From: JBBROS01 sp965213845
GTDB taxonomy: Bacteria > Pseudomonadota > Alphaproteobacteria > Acetobacterales > Acetobacteraceae
Assembly (NCBI GenBank): GCA_965213845.1
Contig: CBDCAI010000005.1
Span: forward strand, 310,001-374,000
DNA length: 64,000 nucleotides
Direction: 5' to 3'
In this document: piece after piece, positions 34,783 through 43,715 of the stretch
Layout of the letters: the number at the start of each line of letters is the position of its first letter
Numbering within the stretch: the first letter of the stretch is position 1
Translations under genes and position numbers: made by a program
Notes under the pieces: generated by a model
Databases searched by the model: none
What the model saw: only the letters and a program-made list of their open reading frames with translations
What the model was told of the DNA's origin: nothing

Positions 34783-34959
34783 GATGTCGGGTAAGCCCGG
34801 CGCGCCTGTTCGGAAAGGTCCAGTAGGACAGTTCCGGACCTGCTTCGACGCCTGAGTGGTCCTCCCATCGTGCTGCACCACCGTGCCCGACCAGCCCTCC
34901 CACCTTAATTGACCACGCGCTGCTTGCCGATGAAGCAAGTGGACCCGCGGACGTTCCAA

Positions 34960-35172
34960 CAGTGGTGGCGCATCCTGCCGGATGCCGGAACGGCGGTGTC
35001 GGCGCTGCGCCGGGGCGAGGTAGACCTGCTCGAGACGGCGCCATACGACCTGCTTTCCGTCATAGAGGGCGACCGGAGCCTCGCCTTGACCGTGGCCGAC
35101 CCGTTGGGCCAGCAGGCCATCATTCGCCTTAACCACTTGATACCGCCTTTCGACGACGCAAACCAGGCATAG
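34960..35172 (+). pseudogene. Internal fragment of a second SBP_bac_5 protein
   Basis: About 70 residues: WWRILPDAGTAVSALRRGEV, DLLETAPYDLLSVIEGD and AIIRLNHLIPPFDDA align with the block VMPEPSTASAGLQSGEVDWW to FNCIQPPFNNP of the remnant at 30358. A stop follows directly after DDANQA, and upstream codons are unrelated. It is a different paralogue from the larger remnant, so at least two peptide-type transporters have decayed here. Confidence 0.65.
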
Positions 35173-35297
35173 CCTGGCGCGCCCCGGGCCAGCACGAGAC
35201 GGCCCGGAACTGGTCGCTGCCTCGGGCCGGAAGTGGACCTTTCATTGATCGCCATGTCGCGACCAATGTGCGCCGTCTACATTCAGGAGGATCTCAG

Positions 35298-36017
35298 ATG
35301 TCAGAGGCGGAGACGCTCGCCTACCCCGTGAGCGACGTGAACAACGTCAAGCGTCGGCATGACCGGGGCTTCTACGACCATGAGACGGTCCATGCCCTGC
35401 TGGACGCCGCGACCCTGTGCCACGTCTCCTACGTCGTCGATGGGCTGCCCTACTGCACGCCGACGCTGTTCTGGCGCGAGGGCACGACGCTCTACTGGCA
35501 CGGCAGCAGCGCCAGCCGGATGCTGCGCAACCAGTCGGAGGGCCAGCCGGCCTGCCTGACGGTCACGCACCTCGACAGCCTGGTGCTCGCGCGTTGCGGC
35601 TTCAACCACTCGGCGGATTACCGCTCGGTCATGGCATTCGGGCGGGCCCGGCTGATCGACGACCAGGCGGAGAAGGAGGCGGCACTGGTCACCATGGTGG
35701 ATCGCCTGTTCCCCGACCGCACCGCGAGCCTGCGGCAGAGCTCGGTTCAGGAGATCAAGGGCACCGCGGTCGTGGCGATGGAGATCGAACGGGCGTCGGC
35801 CAAGATCCGGGCCAAAGGCGTCGTGGACGACGACGAGGACTACGAGCTGCCGATCTATGCGGAGCGGATCCCGGTGCGAACCATCATAGGCGAGCCGGAG
35901 CCTTGCCCGCGTCTGATGGAAGGGGTCAGGCGCCCGGAAACGCTTGCGGGCTACCGCGCGGGGCGCGATCTCGAGCAAGCGCTGATCGAGGCTTACGCGG
36001 TGACCTACCCGCGATGA
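35298..36017 (+). CDS. PNPOx-like FMN-binding protein
   Basis: A 239-residue split-barrel flavoprotein of the pyridoxamine 5'-phosphate oxidase-like superfamily (Pyridox_ox_2 type). The N-terminal block VKRRHDRGFYDHETVHALLD is typical, followed by ATLCHVSYVVDGLPYCTPTL and LYWHGSSASRMLRN, the FMN-phosphate region. The ATG at 35298 has AGGAGG eight bases upstream. It is followed by a second PNPOx-like gene and a PdxR-type regulator, suggesting a vitamin B6-related or flavin-dependent detoxification unit. True PNP oxidase activity is not implied. Confidence 0.83.
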   Translation: MSEAETLAYPVSDVNNVKRRHDRGFYDHETVHALLDAATLCHVSYVVDGLPYCTPTLFWREGTTLYWHGSSASRMLRNQSEGQPACLTVTHLDSLVLARCGFNHSADYRSVMAFGRARLIDDQAEKEAALVTMVDRLFPDRTASLRQSSVQEIKGTAVVAMEIERASAKIRAKGVVDDDEDYELPIYAERIPVRTIIGEPEPCPRLMEGVRRPETLAGYRAGRDLEQALIEAYAVTYPR

Positions 36018-36072
36018 CGCGGCAGGGCGGCATCCTGCCCGTGCAGCAACTGCCATCGGCAGGGCGGGCAGG

Positions 36073-36543
36073 ATGCTGACCGATGACATGATCCGCCTCA
36101 TCCGGGAACAGAGGCTCGGCTTCGTGGCGACCGTAAACCCCGATGGCACGCCGAACCTCTCGCCCAAGGGCACCTTCGTCGTGATGGATGAGGCGACCGT
36201 CGCCTTCGCGGAGATCCGATCGCCGGGCACGATGCGCAACATCAGGGACACGGGCTCCGTCGAGGTGAACTTCATCGACTGCTTCACCCGCCGCGGCTGC
36301 CGAATCTTCGGCAGGGCGCGGGTCGTGCGCAGGGGCGAGCCCGGGTTCGACGGTCTGCTCGTGTCCTTCTCCGACCACGGGCGACTCGTGCCGCGCATCC
36401 GAGCCATCATCCTGATCAGCATAGCCCGCGCTGCAACGTTGACGTCCCCTGCCTATGATGACGGCGCAAGCGAAACCACGTTACGCAAGCACTGGACGGA
36501 GCGCTTCCGTGCGTTGCAGCCCGACGGGCACTTCGCAGAATAG
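36073..36543 (+). CDS. PNPOx-like family protein
   Basis: A 156-residue pyridoxamine 5'-phosphate oxidase-family protein with a split-barrel start (IREQRLGFVATVNPDGTPNL), the SPKGTFVVMDEATVAFAEI strand pair and the phosphate-contact region SPGTMRNIRDTGSVEVNFID. It is separated from the preceding PNPOx-like gene by 55 bp in the same direction. Homologues bind FMN or F420 and reduce small molecules. An alternative ATG at 36088 exists. Substrate unknown. Confidence 0.8.
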   Translation: MLTDDMIRLIREQRLGFVATVNPDGTPNLSPKGTFVVMDEATVAFAEIRSPGTMRNIRDTGSVEVNFIDCFTRRGCRIFGRARVVRRGEPGFDGLLVSFSDHGRLVPRIRAIILISIARAATLTSPAYDDGASETTLRKHWTERFRALQPDGHFAE

Positions 36544-36645
36544 GCGCAACGCTGTGCCCGAGATGCCTGGCAGACGTGGCACGCAACTTGCCCCTGGACG
36601 GTGTGGCTGCAATGCTCGTGCATATCGCGGAGTTTTTGAAGCCAG

Positions 36646-38148
36646 TTGAAGCCCGCCTCCCGCAGACAGGCCGCCTTGCCCATCACTCTGCCCCCGACCG
36701 GCGAGCGGCAGGGTTCGGAGGTTCTGTACCGAGAAGTCTACCTCGAGGTGCGAGAAGCGATCCTGTCGGGGCGGTGGGCTTCCGGGACGCGCCTGCCGTC
36801 CACGCGGCAGCTTGCCGCCGACCTGGACATCTCCCGCACGACGGCCGTCGCCGCGTTCGACCTCCTCTTGGCGGAGGGCTATGTCGAGGGCGTCGCAGGC
36901 TCCGGAACGTTCGTCGCACGGATCCTGCCGGACGCGACCGGGGACGGTCACGCCCGTGCGGGGGTCGCCATCCTGCCAAACCGGGGCCCCGAGCCCGGAT
37001 TGTCCGGTCGCGGGAGCCTCATGTCCGCGCGGCAGCCTTTCTCGCTTGCGCCAGCGGCGGCGTTCGCGCCCGGGCGGCCCGACGTAGGCCTGTTCCCGTT
37101 CGAGCTGTGGTCGCGCCTGCAGGGGCAGTGCTGGCGAAACCCGCAGCGGACGGTCGTCGAATGCTGCGACCCTCGAGGATACCCACCGCTTCGGAACGCG
37201 ATCGCCGCCTATCTGAGGACGGTGCGCGCGCTGAACTGCACCGGTGACCAGGTGATCATAACGTCGGGTGCGCAGCAGGGGCACGATCTGGCTGCACGGG
37301 TGTTGCTCGATCCCGGCGACGAGGCCTGGTGCGAGGATCCCGGGTATGGACCGGCCATAGCGGCGCTGGCCGCCTCGGGGGCCTCGGTCGTTCCGGTGCC
37401 CATGGACGGCTCGGGCATCTCGGTCGAGCAGGGGCGCAAGGTGGCGCCGATGGCCAGGCTGGTCTCGGTCGCGCCCTCGCATCAATACCCGTTGGGAGTC
37501 GTGATGAGCCTTGCGCGGCGGCTCGAGCTGCTGGGCTGGGCGGCCGAGGCGAACGCCTGGGTGGTGGAGGACGATTACGACAGCGAATTCCGCTACGACG
37601 GACGCCCGCTCGCGTCCCTGCAGGGCCTGGATCGCGACGGCCGGGTCATCTACGTCGGCACGTTCTCGAAGATCCTGCTCCCGTCGATGCGGCTGGGCTA
37701 CATCGTTGTGCCCGATCATGCTGTTGAGGCCTTCGCGAGGGCACGGGCCGTGGGCGACCAGCACGCGCCAATGTGGCATCAGCCGGTGCTGGCGAGGTTC
37801 ATCGCCGAGGACTACCTGGCGAGCCACCTGAGGCGGCTGCGGCGGACCTACGACGCGCGCCAGCAGGCCTTCCTCGCAGCTCGATCCCACCTCGACGGCC
37901 TTCTAGACGTGGCGCCGGACAGCGTCGGCATCCACCTCGTCGGCACTCTCGCTCCCGGCCTCCAGGCGAGGCTGGGCGATGTGGAGGCAGCATCGCGCGC
38001 GCGGCGGGGGGGAGTCTACACGTCGGCCCTGTCATCGTTCTACGCCGGGCCGCCAGCGCTTCAGGGCCTGCTCCTGGGCTACGCCTGCGTCGCGGAGGCT
38101 GAGATGGAGGCTCGGGTCAGGCAGCTCGCGGCAGCGTTGCGGTCCTGA
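36646..38148 (+). CDS. MocR/PdxR-type regulator (GntR HTH fused to aminotransferase domain)
   Basis: A roughly 500-residue regulator. A GntR winged helix lies at about 28-90 (LYREVYLEVREAILSGRWAS, RLPSTRQLAADLDISRTTAV). A fold-type I aminotransferase-like domain follows, in which the PLP lysine is visible in YVGTFSKILLPSMRLGYIV and the Asp/Tyr region in VVEDDYDSEFRYDGRPL. PdxR proteins sense PLP and activate pdxST; here the neighbours are two PNPOx-like genes and a broken yggS. The start is uncertain: no ATG fits, and TTG codons at 36646 or 36676 are the candidates. Confidence 0.85.
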   Translation: MKPASRRQAALPITLPPTGERQGSEVLYREVYLEVREAILSGRWASGTRLPSTRQLAADLDISRTTAVAAFDLLLAEGYVEGVAGSGTFVARILPDATGDGHARAGVAILPNRGPEPGLSGRGSLMSARQPFSLAPAAAFAPGRPDVGLFPFELWSRLQGQCWRNPQRTVVECCDPRGYPPLRNAIAAYLRTVRALNCTGDQVIITSGAQQGHDLAARVLLDPGDEAWCEDPGYGPAIAALAASGASVVPVPMDGSGISVEQGRKVAPMARLVSVAPSHQYPLGVVMSLARRLELLGWAAEANAWVVEDDYDSEFRYDGRPLASLQGLDRDGRVIYVGTFSKILLPSMRLGYIVVPDHAVEAFARARAVGDQHAPMWHQPVLARFIAEDYLASHLRRLRRTYDARQQAFLAARSHLDGLLDVAPDSVGIHLVGTLAPGLQARLGDVEAASRARRGGVYTSALSSFYAGPPALQGLLLGYACVAEAEMEARVRQLAAALRS

Positions 38149-38179
38149 CACGTCCCGTCTCAGAGTCCGTCCAAGATCA

Positions 38180-38551
38180 TTAGCAAGCACGGCAGAGGCG
38201 TCGCAGCATGAGCCGCACTGACGCCCACTGAAGGAATGCGAGCGCGTTTCGGTTCAGGCACTCCCAATCCTTGCTCAGGCGGCGGCATCGGTTGAGCCAC
38301 GCAATTGTCCGTTCTACGATCCAGCGCTTGGGCAACACCACAAAGTTGCCGGTGTCGCAGCGTCGAACGATCTCGACGTTCACGCGGCGGCAGACACGGG
38401 CCAGGCCCGTCTGGAACCTCGGCCCTTGATAACCGCCGTCGGCGTAGAGCTTGAGCAGAAAGGGATACATGCCGAACAACGTCGCCATCAGCAGCACGCC
38501 ACCGTCACGGTCCTGGATGTCGGCCGCGTGGACGATAGCCTGCATCAGCAA
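38180..38551 (-). CDS. IS5-family transposase, C-terminal frame
   Basis: A 123-residue frame carrying the rest of the DDE domain: AIVHAADIQDRDGGVLLM, the second Asp in LYADGGYQGPRF and the Glu in PKRWIVERTIAWLNRCRRLS. Homologous sequence extends upstream of its first ATG to the A5G6 run, so expression depends on frameshifting from the first frame, as in other IS427-group elements. All three acidic residues are present across the two frames. Confidence 0.83.
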   Translation of the reverse strand: MLMQAIVHAADIQDRDGGVLLMATLFGMYPFLLKLYADGGYQGPRFQTGLARVCRRVNVEIVRRCDTGNFVVLPKRWIVERTIAWLNRCRRLSKDWECLNRNALAFLQWASVRLMLRRLCRAC

Positions 38552-39015
38552 ACCCTGCGTGTCGACGAGGATGTGCCGCTTCTTACCTTTGATCTTCTTG
38601 CCGCCATCGAAGCCCGGCGGATCAATGCGGGCCCCCCTTTTTCGGCGCTCTTGACGCTCTGGCTGTCGATGATCGCGGCAGTCGGGCTGGCTTCGCGGTC
38701 CGCCTGCTCCCGACAGCGGACGTAAAGCGCATGGTGCAACCGATCGAGCGTCCCATCATGCTGCCAGCGGCAGAAATAGAAGTTGACGGTGCTGCGCGGC
38801 GGCAGGTCCTTCGGGATCGCCCGCCACTGGCAGCCTGTGCTGAGGACATACATCAGTCCGTTCAACACCTCGCGCAGGTCCACTGTCCGCTTGTTTCCGC
38901 CTCGTTTGGCACGAGGGATCTCCGGCTTGGCCAGAGCCCACTCGTCGTCGGTCAGGTCGCTCGGGTAGCGCAGCTTGCTGCGGTCGTAGCGGGCGCGGTT
39001 CTCGGCAGTCCACAT
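38545..39015 (-). CDS. IS5-family transposase, N-terminal frame
   Basis: A 156-residue first frame: the DUF4096 start MWTAENRARYDRSKLRYPSD and DLREVLNGLMYVLSTGCQWR, then the first catalytic Asp in AAIIDSQSVKSAEKG. Translation in this frame loses homology after EKGGP, where the gene holds a run of five A and six G; a -1 slip there restores the expected RIDPPGFDGGKKIKGKKRH in the other frame. AGGAGCCGCCC precedes the ATG at 39015; an upstream ATG at 39045 lacks this. Confidence 0.83.
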   Translation of the reverse strand: MWTAENRARYDRSKLRYPSDLTDDEWALAKPEIPRAKRGGNKRTVDLREVLNGLMYVLSTGCQWRAIPKDLPPRSTVNFYFCRWQHDGTLDRLHHALYVRCREQADREASPTAAIIDSQSVKSAEKGGPALIRRASMAARRSKVRSGTSSSTRRVC

Positions 39016-39094
39016 TGGGCGGCTCCTGCGAATCGGGGCTGACACATGGAATCACAATTGATTCCCTCGACTCAACATGATCGTGGACGGACAC

Positions 39095-40019
39095 TTACGC
39101 GCCGTTGGCGTTCTTGAGCGGTATTCCCAGCTTTTGCATCGCAGCCGACAATGCCGCCCGCTCGCTGTCGCCGATTGGCTGGAGTGGACGCCGCAGCGGA
39201 CCCGAAGCCTGGCCCTGCAAGTCCAGGGCGGCCGGAATGGTGCGAGCAAGACCCCAGCGCACCAACGACTCAAGTAAGGGAAAGAGCTCGCGGAACATGC
39301 GCCGGGCCTCGGCCATGTCACAGTCCCCTGTCAGTGCCTGGTGCATGTCCAGGAGGTGTCGGGGCGCCACCTGGGCCGCGGCCGAGCACCAGCCGTGGCA
39401 GCCGAGCGCGAAAGCCGCGAAGGACAGGGTGTTCTTGCCGACGAACACGCGAAGCCTGTCCTCCCCGTGCAGCAGCAGGTGCTGGATGCGCGTGATGTCG
39501 CCCGTGCTTTCCTTCACCATGGTCACGTTGGGGATCTGTGACAATTTCAGCAGGAAGTCCGCCGACATGTCCGTGCCGGATGAGGGGTTGTTGTAAGCCA
39601 TGATCGGAATCGAGACTGCCTTCGCGATGCTGTCGTAATGGTCGAAGACCTCGCGTTCCGTCAGCTTCCAGTAGGCGAGGGGGGCGATGAGCAGCGCTGC
39701 GGCACCGGCCTTCTCCGCATAACGGGCGTGGCGGATCGCGCCCTCGGTCGTCATGCTCGAGGTGCCCACGAGCACGGGTACCCTGGCCCCGACCTGGCGG
39801 CAGACCGTGTCGACCACCAAATCGCGCTCCTCGTCGCCGAGGAGGGGTAGGATGCCGGTGCTGCCGAGTGGCGAGACGGAGTGGATCCCGGACTGCACCA
39901 TGTCTTCGGTCAGCTCCGAAAGGCGCCCGGTATCAACAAGACCTTCAGCGGTTAAGGGCGTGCGTGATCAGGTAACCCACGATCCCGTGCAGATCTGCCT
40001 GAGCCTTGGCGTGTGACAT
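39095..40019 (-). pseudogene. dapA-like lyase gene frameshifted by a 4-bp duplication
   Basis: A DHDPS/NAL-family lyase. The ATG at 40019 (AGGGA upstream) reads MSHAKAQADLHGIVGYLIT and then leaves frame at HALNR and stops. Skipping 4 bp resumes TPLTAEGLVDTGRLSELTED and the rest of the enzyme to 39095. The + strand shows GCGTGCGT at 39958-39965, a tandem duplication that explains the break. The remainder keeps IPIMAYNNPSSG and the Schiff-base Lys in VTMVKESTGDI; the usual Glu of the GTTGE loop is Ile (PLGSTGI). An internal ATG at 39901 could give a 268-residue protein lacking the first strand. The IS5 end touches its stop codon. Confidence 0.8.
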
Positions 40020-40197
40020 TGAAATCCCTGCTTCGACGAACTTGGACGGCAACGGAAGAGCGGCCGGCTGCATTGAGGTCGATAGTCCAGGACTCGCCAC
40101 TGCGGTAAAGGACCAGTTCAGCTGGGGCTGAAGGACCACTCCGGGGTCCGCGCCTGCATGCCCTGCAGGCTGACTGGACTTCACGCCGGCATCGTAA

Positions 40198-41163
40198 GTG
40201 GAGTTTTACCCTGAGGCGGATGCGACGCCGGATTGCCGGCCTGCACCCACGCAAGTGAGCCTGTCCTTGAGTTTTGAGCACGCGGCGAGCCCCGCAGCCC
40301 CTCCTCACCGTCCCGACCTGACCCCGTATGCGATGGTAGCGCCCGCCATGCTCATCGTGGGGCTTCTCTGCCTGTACCCGCTCGGGGTGATGGTCGAGCT
40401 CTCGTTCAGGCCTCATTACCCGGGCGCTTACGACTTCACCCTCTCGCGATACGCGGCTGCCCTCAACAGCGGCTACATCGTCCGCCAGCTCCTGACGACG
40501 CTGTCGCTGGCGGCCGTTGTGACAGCCGCATGCGCGGTGGTGGGCTACCCCGTCGCCTACTACATAGCGCGGGACGGCAGCAGGTTCCGCAACCTGGTCG
40601 TCCTCGGGCTCACGCTTCCGCTGCTGGTCAACATCGTTGTTCGCACGATTGGATGGACGATCCTGCTCGGCAGCGAGGGGGTGATCAACCGCATGCTGGT
40701 GTGGTCGCATGCCGTCACGGAGCCGGTCGCCCTGATGACCAGCTTCTGGCCGGTCGCGGTCGGGCTGGTGCACGTGATGCTCCCGTTCATGGTCATCTCG
40801 ATCGCGGGCGTCCTGCAGAAGATCGACGTGTCGGTTGAAGACACGGCGCGCCTTCACGGCGCGGGGCCTCTCAAAACCTTCTTCCATGTCACGCTGCCGC
40901 TGACTGCGCACGGCCTGGCGGCCGGTGCGACCCTGGTCTTCTGCTTGACGGTGGGAGCCTATGTCACCCCTTACTGGTTGAGCCGCGGCATGCTCCCGAC
41001 GCTGTCACGCGGCATCTACGAGCAGGCCGTCGTCCTTGCCGACCTGCCGGGCGCCGCTGCGACCTCCATGCTGCTGATCGTCGCGTGCGCCATCGCCGTG
41101 ACCGCGTTCGCCGCCTTGGCGCGGCGCTACGGTGCGAAGGGCCGAGGGGCCGGGCTCCAATGA
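40198..41163 (+). CDS. ABC transporter permease (PotB-like)
   Basis: A permease of up to 321 residues. The membrane part begins at about residue 45 (MVAPAMLIVGLLCLYPLGVM), and the EAA loop reads VEDTARLHGAGPLKTFFHVT. The GTG at 40198 lacks a convincing ribosome site; a GTG at 40255 would remove 19 poorly conserved residues. The next gene, the second permease, overlaps by ATGA but is broken, so this importer (permease 1, broken permease 2, binding protein at 44568, ATPase at 45672) is probably inactive. A paralogue of the importer at 6.0-9.8 kb. Confidence 0.82.
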   Translation: MEFYPEADATPDCRPAPTQVSLSLSFEHAASPAAPPHRPDLTPYAMVAPAMLIVGLLCLYPLGVMVELSFRPHYPGAYDFTLSRYAAALNSGYIVRQLLTTLSLAAVVTAACAVVGYPVAYYIARDGSRFRNLVVLGLTLPLLVNIVVRTIGWTILLGSEGVINRMLVWSHAVTEPVALMTSFWPVAVGLVHVMLPFMVISIAGVLQKIDVSVEDTARLHGAGPLKTFFHVTLPLTAHGLAAGATLVFCLTVGAYVTPYWLSRGMLPTLSRGIYEQAVVLADLPGAAATSMLLIVACAIAVTAFAALARRYGAKGRGAGLQ

Positions 41164-41313
41164 GAACGGCCCGGACTGCGGAACGATGAAGGGGCATCAG
41201 GGCGTAAGCGTGTAGCAGATCCTGCGCCGGTTTCATGTCGCGGCCGTCCTGCTGTTCCTCGCCCTGCCGCTCGCGCTCGTGCTCGGCTCCGCTTTCAGCG
41301 CAGGCGATGTCCT
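41160..41313 (+). pseudogene. Second PotC-like permease, 5' piece
   Basis: From the ATG overlapping the first permease stop, the frame runs nine codons to a TGA. The homologous frame (LRRFHVAAVLLFLALPLALV, then GSAFSAGDV) carries a TAG at 41213 just before it, so the start is damaged as well. It ends at GTCCT, the target of the IS21 insertion. Removing the IS joins it in frame to the 3' piece. Confidence 0.75.
41309..41313 (+). repeat. IS21 target-site duplication, left copy
   Basis: GTCCT at 41309-41313 is repeated at 43841-43845 immediately outside the two ends of the IS21-family element. Five bases is within the 4-8 bp usual for this family. Confidence 0.85.
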
Positions 41314-41412
41314 TGGCTTTGCTATCGAACTTTGGCCCAGAGTGCTGACGGATTTTGGCCCAGCGTCCGTCCCTCAACCTAGGGTCTGCCCGGTTCTGCC
41401 GGGAGGCTCGGA

Positions 41413-42954
41413 GTGGATTGGAAAGCCAAAGTGGAATTGTTCGAGCAGCTCCGTCAGGAGCATGAGTTTGGGGTTGGCACGATCTCCGGTGTTGCGGCGA
41501 AGTTCGGCGTGCATCGTCGGATGGTGCGGCAGGCGATTGCGGGTGCGCTGCCGCCGGCGCATCGCTACCCGACACGGATCAAGCCCAAGCTGGATGGGGT
41601 CGCGGCCTTCATCGACCAGGTGCTGGACGAGGATCTGCGAGCCCCGCGCAAGCAGCGGCATACGGCGCGGCGGATCTATCGTCGGATTCTGACGGAGTTC
41701 CCGGACGCCGGGCTCGCTGAGTCGACGGTGCGCAATCACGTGCGGGCCCGTAAGCGTGCGATTGGCTTGGTCCAGCGCGAGACGTTCGTGCCGCAGAGCT
41801 ACGTGCGGGGCCACGAGGCCCAGGTGGATTGGTATGAGGCCTGGGCGGACATTGGCGGTGAGCGGACTAAGGTTCAGGTGTTCGCGATGCGATCGATGGC
41901 CAGCGGGGCGGCGTTTCACCGCGGCTACCTGCACGCGACGCAGCAGGCGTTCCTGGAGGCGCACGAGCACGCGTTCGCCTACTTCGGCGGGGTGTTCCGG
42001 CTGTTGCGCTACGACAACCTGGCCAGCGCCGTGCGCAAGATCCTGCGGGGGCACCGGCGGGAGGAGACGGTCCGGTTTGTGGCCTTCCGGTCGCATTGGC
42101 GGTTCACGGCGGAGTTCTGCACCCCGGGCGAGGGTCATGAGAAAGGCGGCGTGGAGGGCGAGGGCGGCTACTTCCGCCGCAACCACCTCGTCCCGGTGCC
42201 CGGTGTCGCCGACCTCGACGCGCTGAACGCCTTTCTGCTGACGGGATGCCGTGCAGACGAGGCGCGGGTCTTGGACGGGCGCACGGAGCCGGTTGGCGTG
42301 GCGATGGTGGCCGAGCGCGATCACCTGTCGGCGCGCGTGCCGGAGGGGTTCGACCTGGCGGACGTGACGTTTCCGCTGGTGGACAAGCAGGGCTGCGCGA
42401 TGGTCAAGACCAACGCCTACTCGGTGCCGGTCCACGCGGGCAGCCGGGTGGAAGCGCGTGCCTACCCGCTGCACGTTGAACTCTGGCACGCTGGGCGCAG
42501 GGTCGCCCGCCACGAGCGTTGCCACAGCCGTCGCCAGCTCGTGCTGGACCTCGAGCATTACCTTGACGTGCTGAGCCACAAGCCCGGCGCGTTTGCCGGG
42601 TCCAAGCCGCTGGCGCAGTGGCGCGAGGCCGGCCGCTGGCCGCCCTGCTACGACGAGCTCTGGACACGGCTGTTGACCCGGCACGGCAAGCAGAACGGCA
42701 CCCGCGCCATGGTGGCAGTGGTGGGGCTGGGGCGGGAGTTCGGCCATGACGCGCTGCGCATCGCGATCACCACGGCGGTGTCGCTTGGCGCCTGCGACGT
42801 GGCGGCGGTGCGGTATCTGCTGACGGAGGCAGTGCTGCGCAAAAGCCCACCTGCCGAAATCGATGTCGGCGCCTTGGCGCGTTACGACCGGCCGATGCCA
42901 ACGATGGCCGAGTATGACGTGCTGCTGTCCGCTCCCTGCGCAGGCACCGCATGA
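41413..42954 (+). CDS. istA: IS21-family transposase IstA
   Basis: A 513-residue transposase. The N-terminal helix-turn-helix (VGTISGVAAKFGVHRRMVRQ) is followed by an integrase core with Asp in HEAQVDWYEAWAD, Asp in LLRYDNLASAVRK and Glu in GHEKGGVEGEGGYFRRN, so the DDE triad is complete. The GTG at 41413 has GGGAGG six bases upstream. It overlaps istB by ATGA, which couples their translation. Confidence 0.95.
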   Translation: MDWKAKVELFEQLRQEHEFGVGTISGVAAKFGVHRRMVRQAIAGALPPAHRYPTRIKPKLDGVAAFIDQVLDEDLRAPRKQRHTARRIYRRILTEFPDAGLAESTVRNHVRARKRAIGLVQRETFVPQSYVRGHEAQVDWYEAWADIGGERTKVQVFAMRSMASGAAFHRGYLHATQQAFLEAHEHAFAYFGGVFRLLRYDNLASAVRKILRGHRREETVRFVAFRSHWRFTAEFCTPGEGHEKGGVEGEGGYFRRNHLVPVPGVADLDALNAFLLTGCRADEARVLDGRTEPVGVAMVAERDHLSARVPEGFDLADVTFPLVDKQGCAMVKTNAYSVPVHAGSRVEARAYPLHVELWHAGRRVARHERCHSRRQLVLDLEHYLDVLSHKPGAFAGSKPLAQWREAGRWPPCYDELWTRLLTRHGKQNGTRAMVAVVGLGREFGHDALRIAITTAVSLGACDVAAVRYLLTEAVLRKSPPAEIDVGALARYDRPMPTMAEYDVLLSAPCAGTA

Positions 42955-43715
42955 TGGCGGATCTCCAGGACCAGGCCATCCGGCAGCATTGCAAGGCGCT
43001 GCGCATGCCGACGATCGGCGGCCAGTTCGCCCGCTTGGCGGATGCCGCCACCCGCGAGGGGCAGACCCATATCGGCTACCTCGAGGCGCTGTTGGCGGCC
43101 GAGATGGAGGAGCGCGAGAGCCGGGCGATTGCGCGCCTGCTGCATGAGGCGCGGCTGCCGCGGATGAAGACGCTGGACGAGTTCGAGTTCGACCGCTCCG
43201 GCGTTGCGGCCACCCAGCTCCGGACACTGGCCGAGGGCGATTACGTCACCCGTGCCGAGCCGATCCTGCTGGTCGGTGAGGCGGGCACCGGCAAAAGCCA
43301 TCTCGCCACGGGCCTGTGCGTCGCCGCCTGCCGCCAGCGGCGCCGGGTCCGGTTCACGACAGCGACCGGGCTGATCAACGAGTTGGCGGAGGCGGCGCAC
43401 GCCAACCAGCTCAGCCGGGCGCTCGGTCGATGGGAGCGGCTCGACCTGATCTGCATCGACGAACTGGGCTACGTGCCGCTGGCCGAGACGGCCTGCGAGT
43501 TGATGTTCCAGGTGATCGCCGACCGGGCGGAGAAGGCGGCGGTGATCGTGACGACCAACCTGCCGTTCTCCGAATGGTCGCAGGTGATCCCCAACCCGCG
43601 GCTGTGCAAGGCGCTGATCGACCGCCTGACGGACCGTGCACACATCATCACCACGGGCACGGACTCCTACCGGTTCCGCCGCACCACCGCTCAGCGCAGG
43701 GCGTCCAAACAATGA
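42951..43715 (+). CDS. istB: IS21-family helper ATPase IstB
   Basis: A 254-residue AAA+ ATPase that assembles on target DNA for IstA. Walker A is LLVGEAGTGKSHLATGL, Walker B LDLICIDELGYVPL and sensor I VIVTTNLPFSEW. The N-terminal helical domain (LQDQAIRQHCKALRMPTIGG) is standard. The element appears complete and possibly active. Confidence 0.95.
   Translation: MMADLQDQAIRQHCKALRMPTIGGQFARLADAATREGQTHIGYLEALLAAEMEERESRAIARLLHEARLPRMKTLDEFEFDRSGVAATQLRTLAEGDYVTRAEPILLVGEAGTGKSHLATGLCVAACRQRRRVRFTTATGLINELAEAAHANQLSRALGRWERLDLICIDELGYVPLAETACELMFQVIADRAEKAAVIVTTNLPFSEWSQVIPNPRLCKALIDRLTDRAHIITTGTDSYRFRRTTAQRRASKQ

Larger units (their letters stand above)
38162..39095 (-). mobile_element. IS5-family (IS427-like) insertion sequence
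   Basis: About 934 bp with imperfect terminal inverted repeats AGAGTCCGTCCAAGATCAT (left) and AGTGTCCGTCCACGATCAT (right, read inward). The transposase is split into two overlapping frames on the minus strand. No clear target duplication is seen. The right end abuts the stop codon of the dapA-like gene. Confidence 0.82.

Noticed and set aside
40020..40197. Short frame reading AGCIEVDSPGLATAVKDQFSWG upstream of the permease
   Set aside because: Ends in a natural-looking stop and may be the tail of a lost gene, but too short to assign.
41374..43227. 617-codon minus-strand frame across the IS21 element
   Set aside because: Shadow of istA/istB, whose catalytic motifs are complete.
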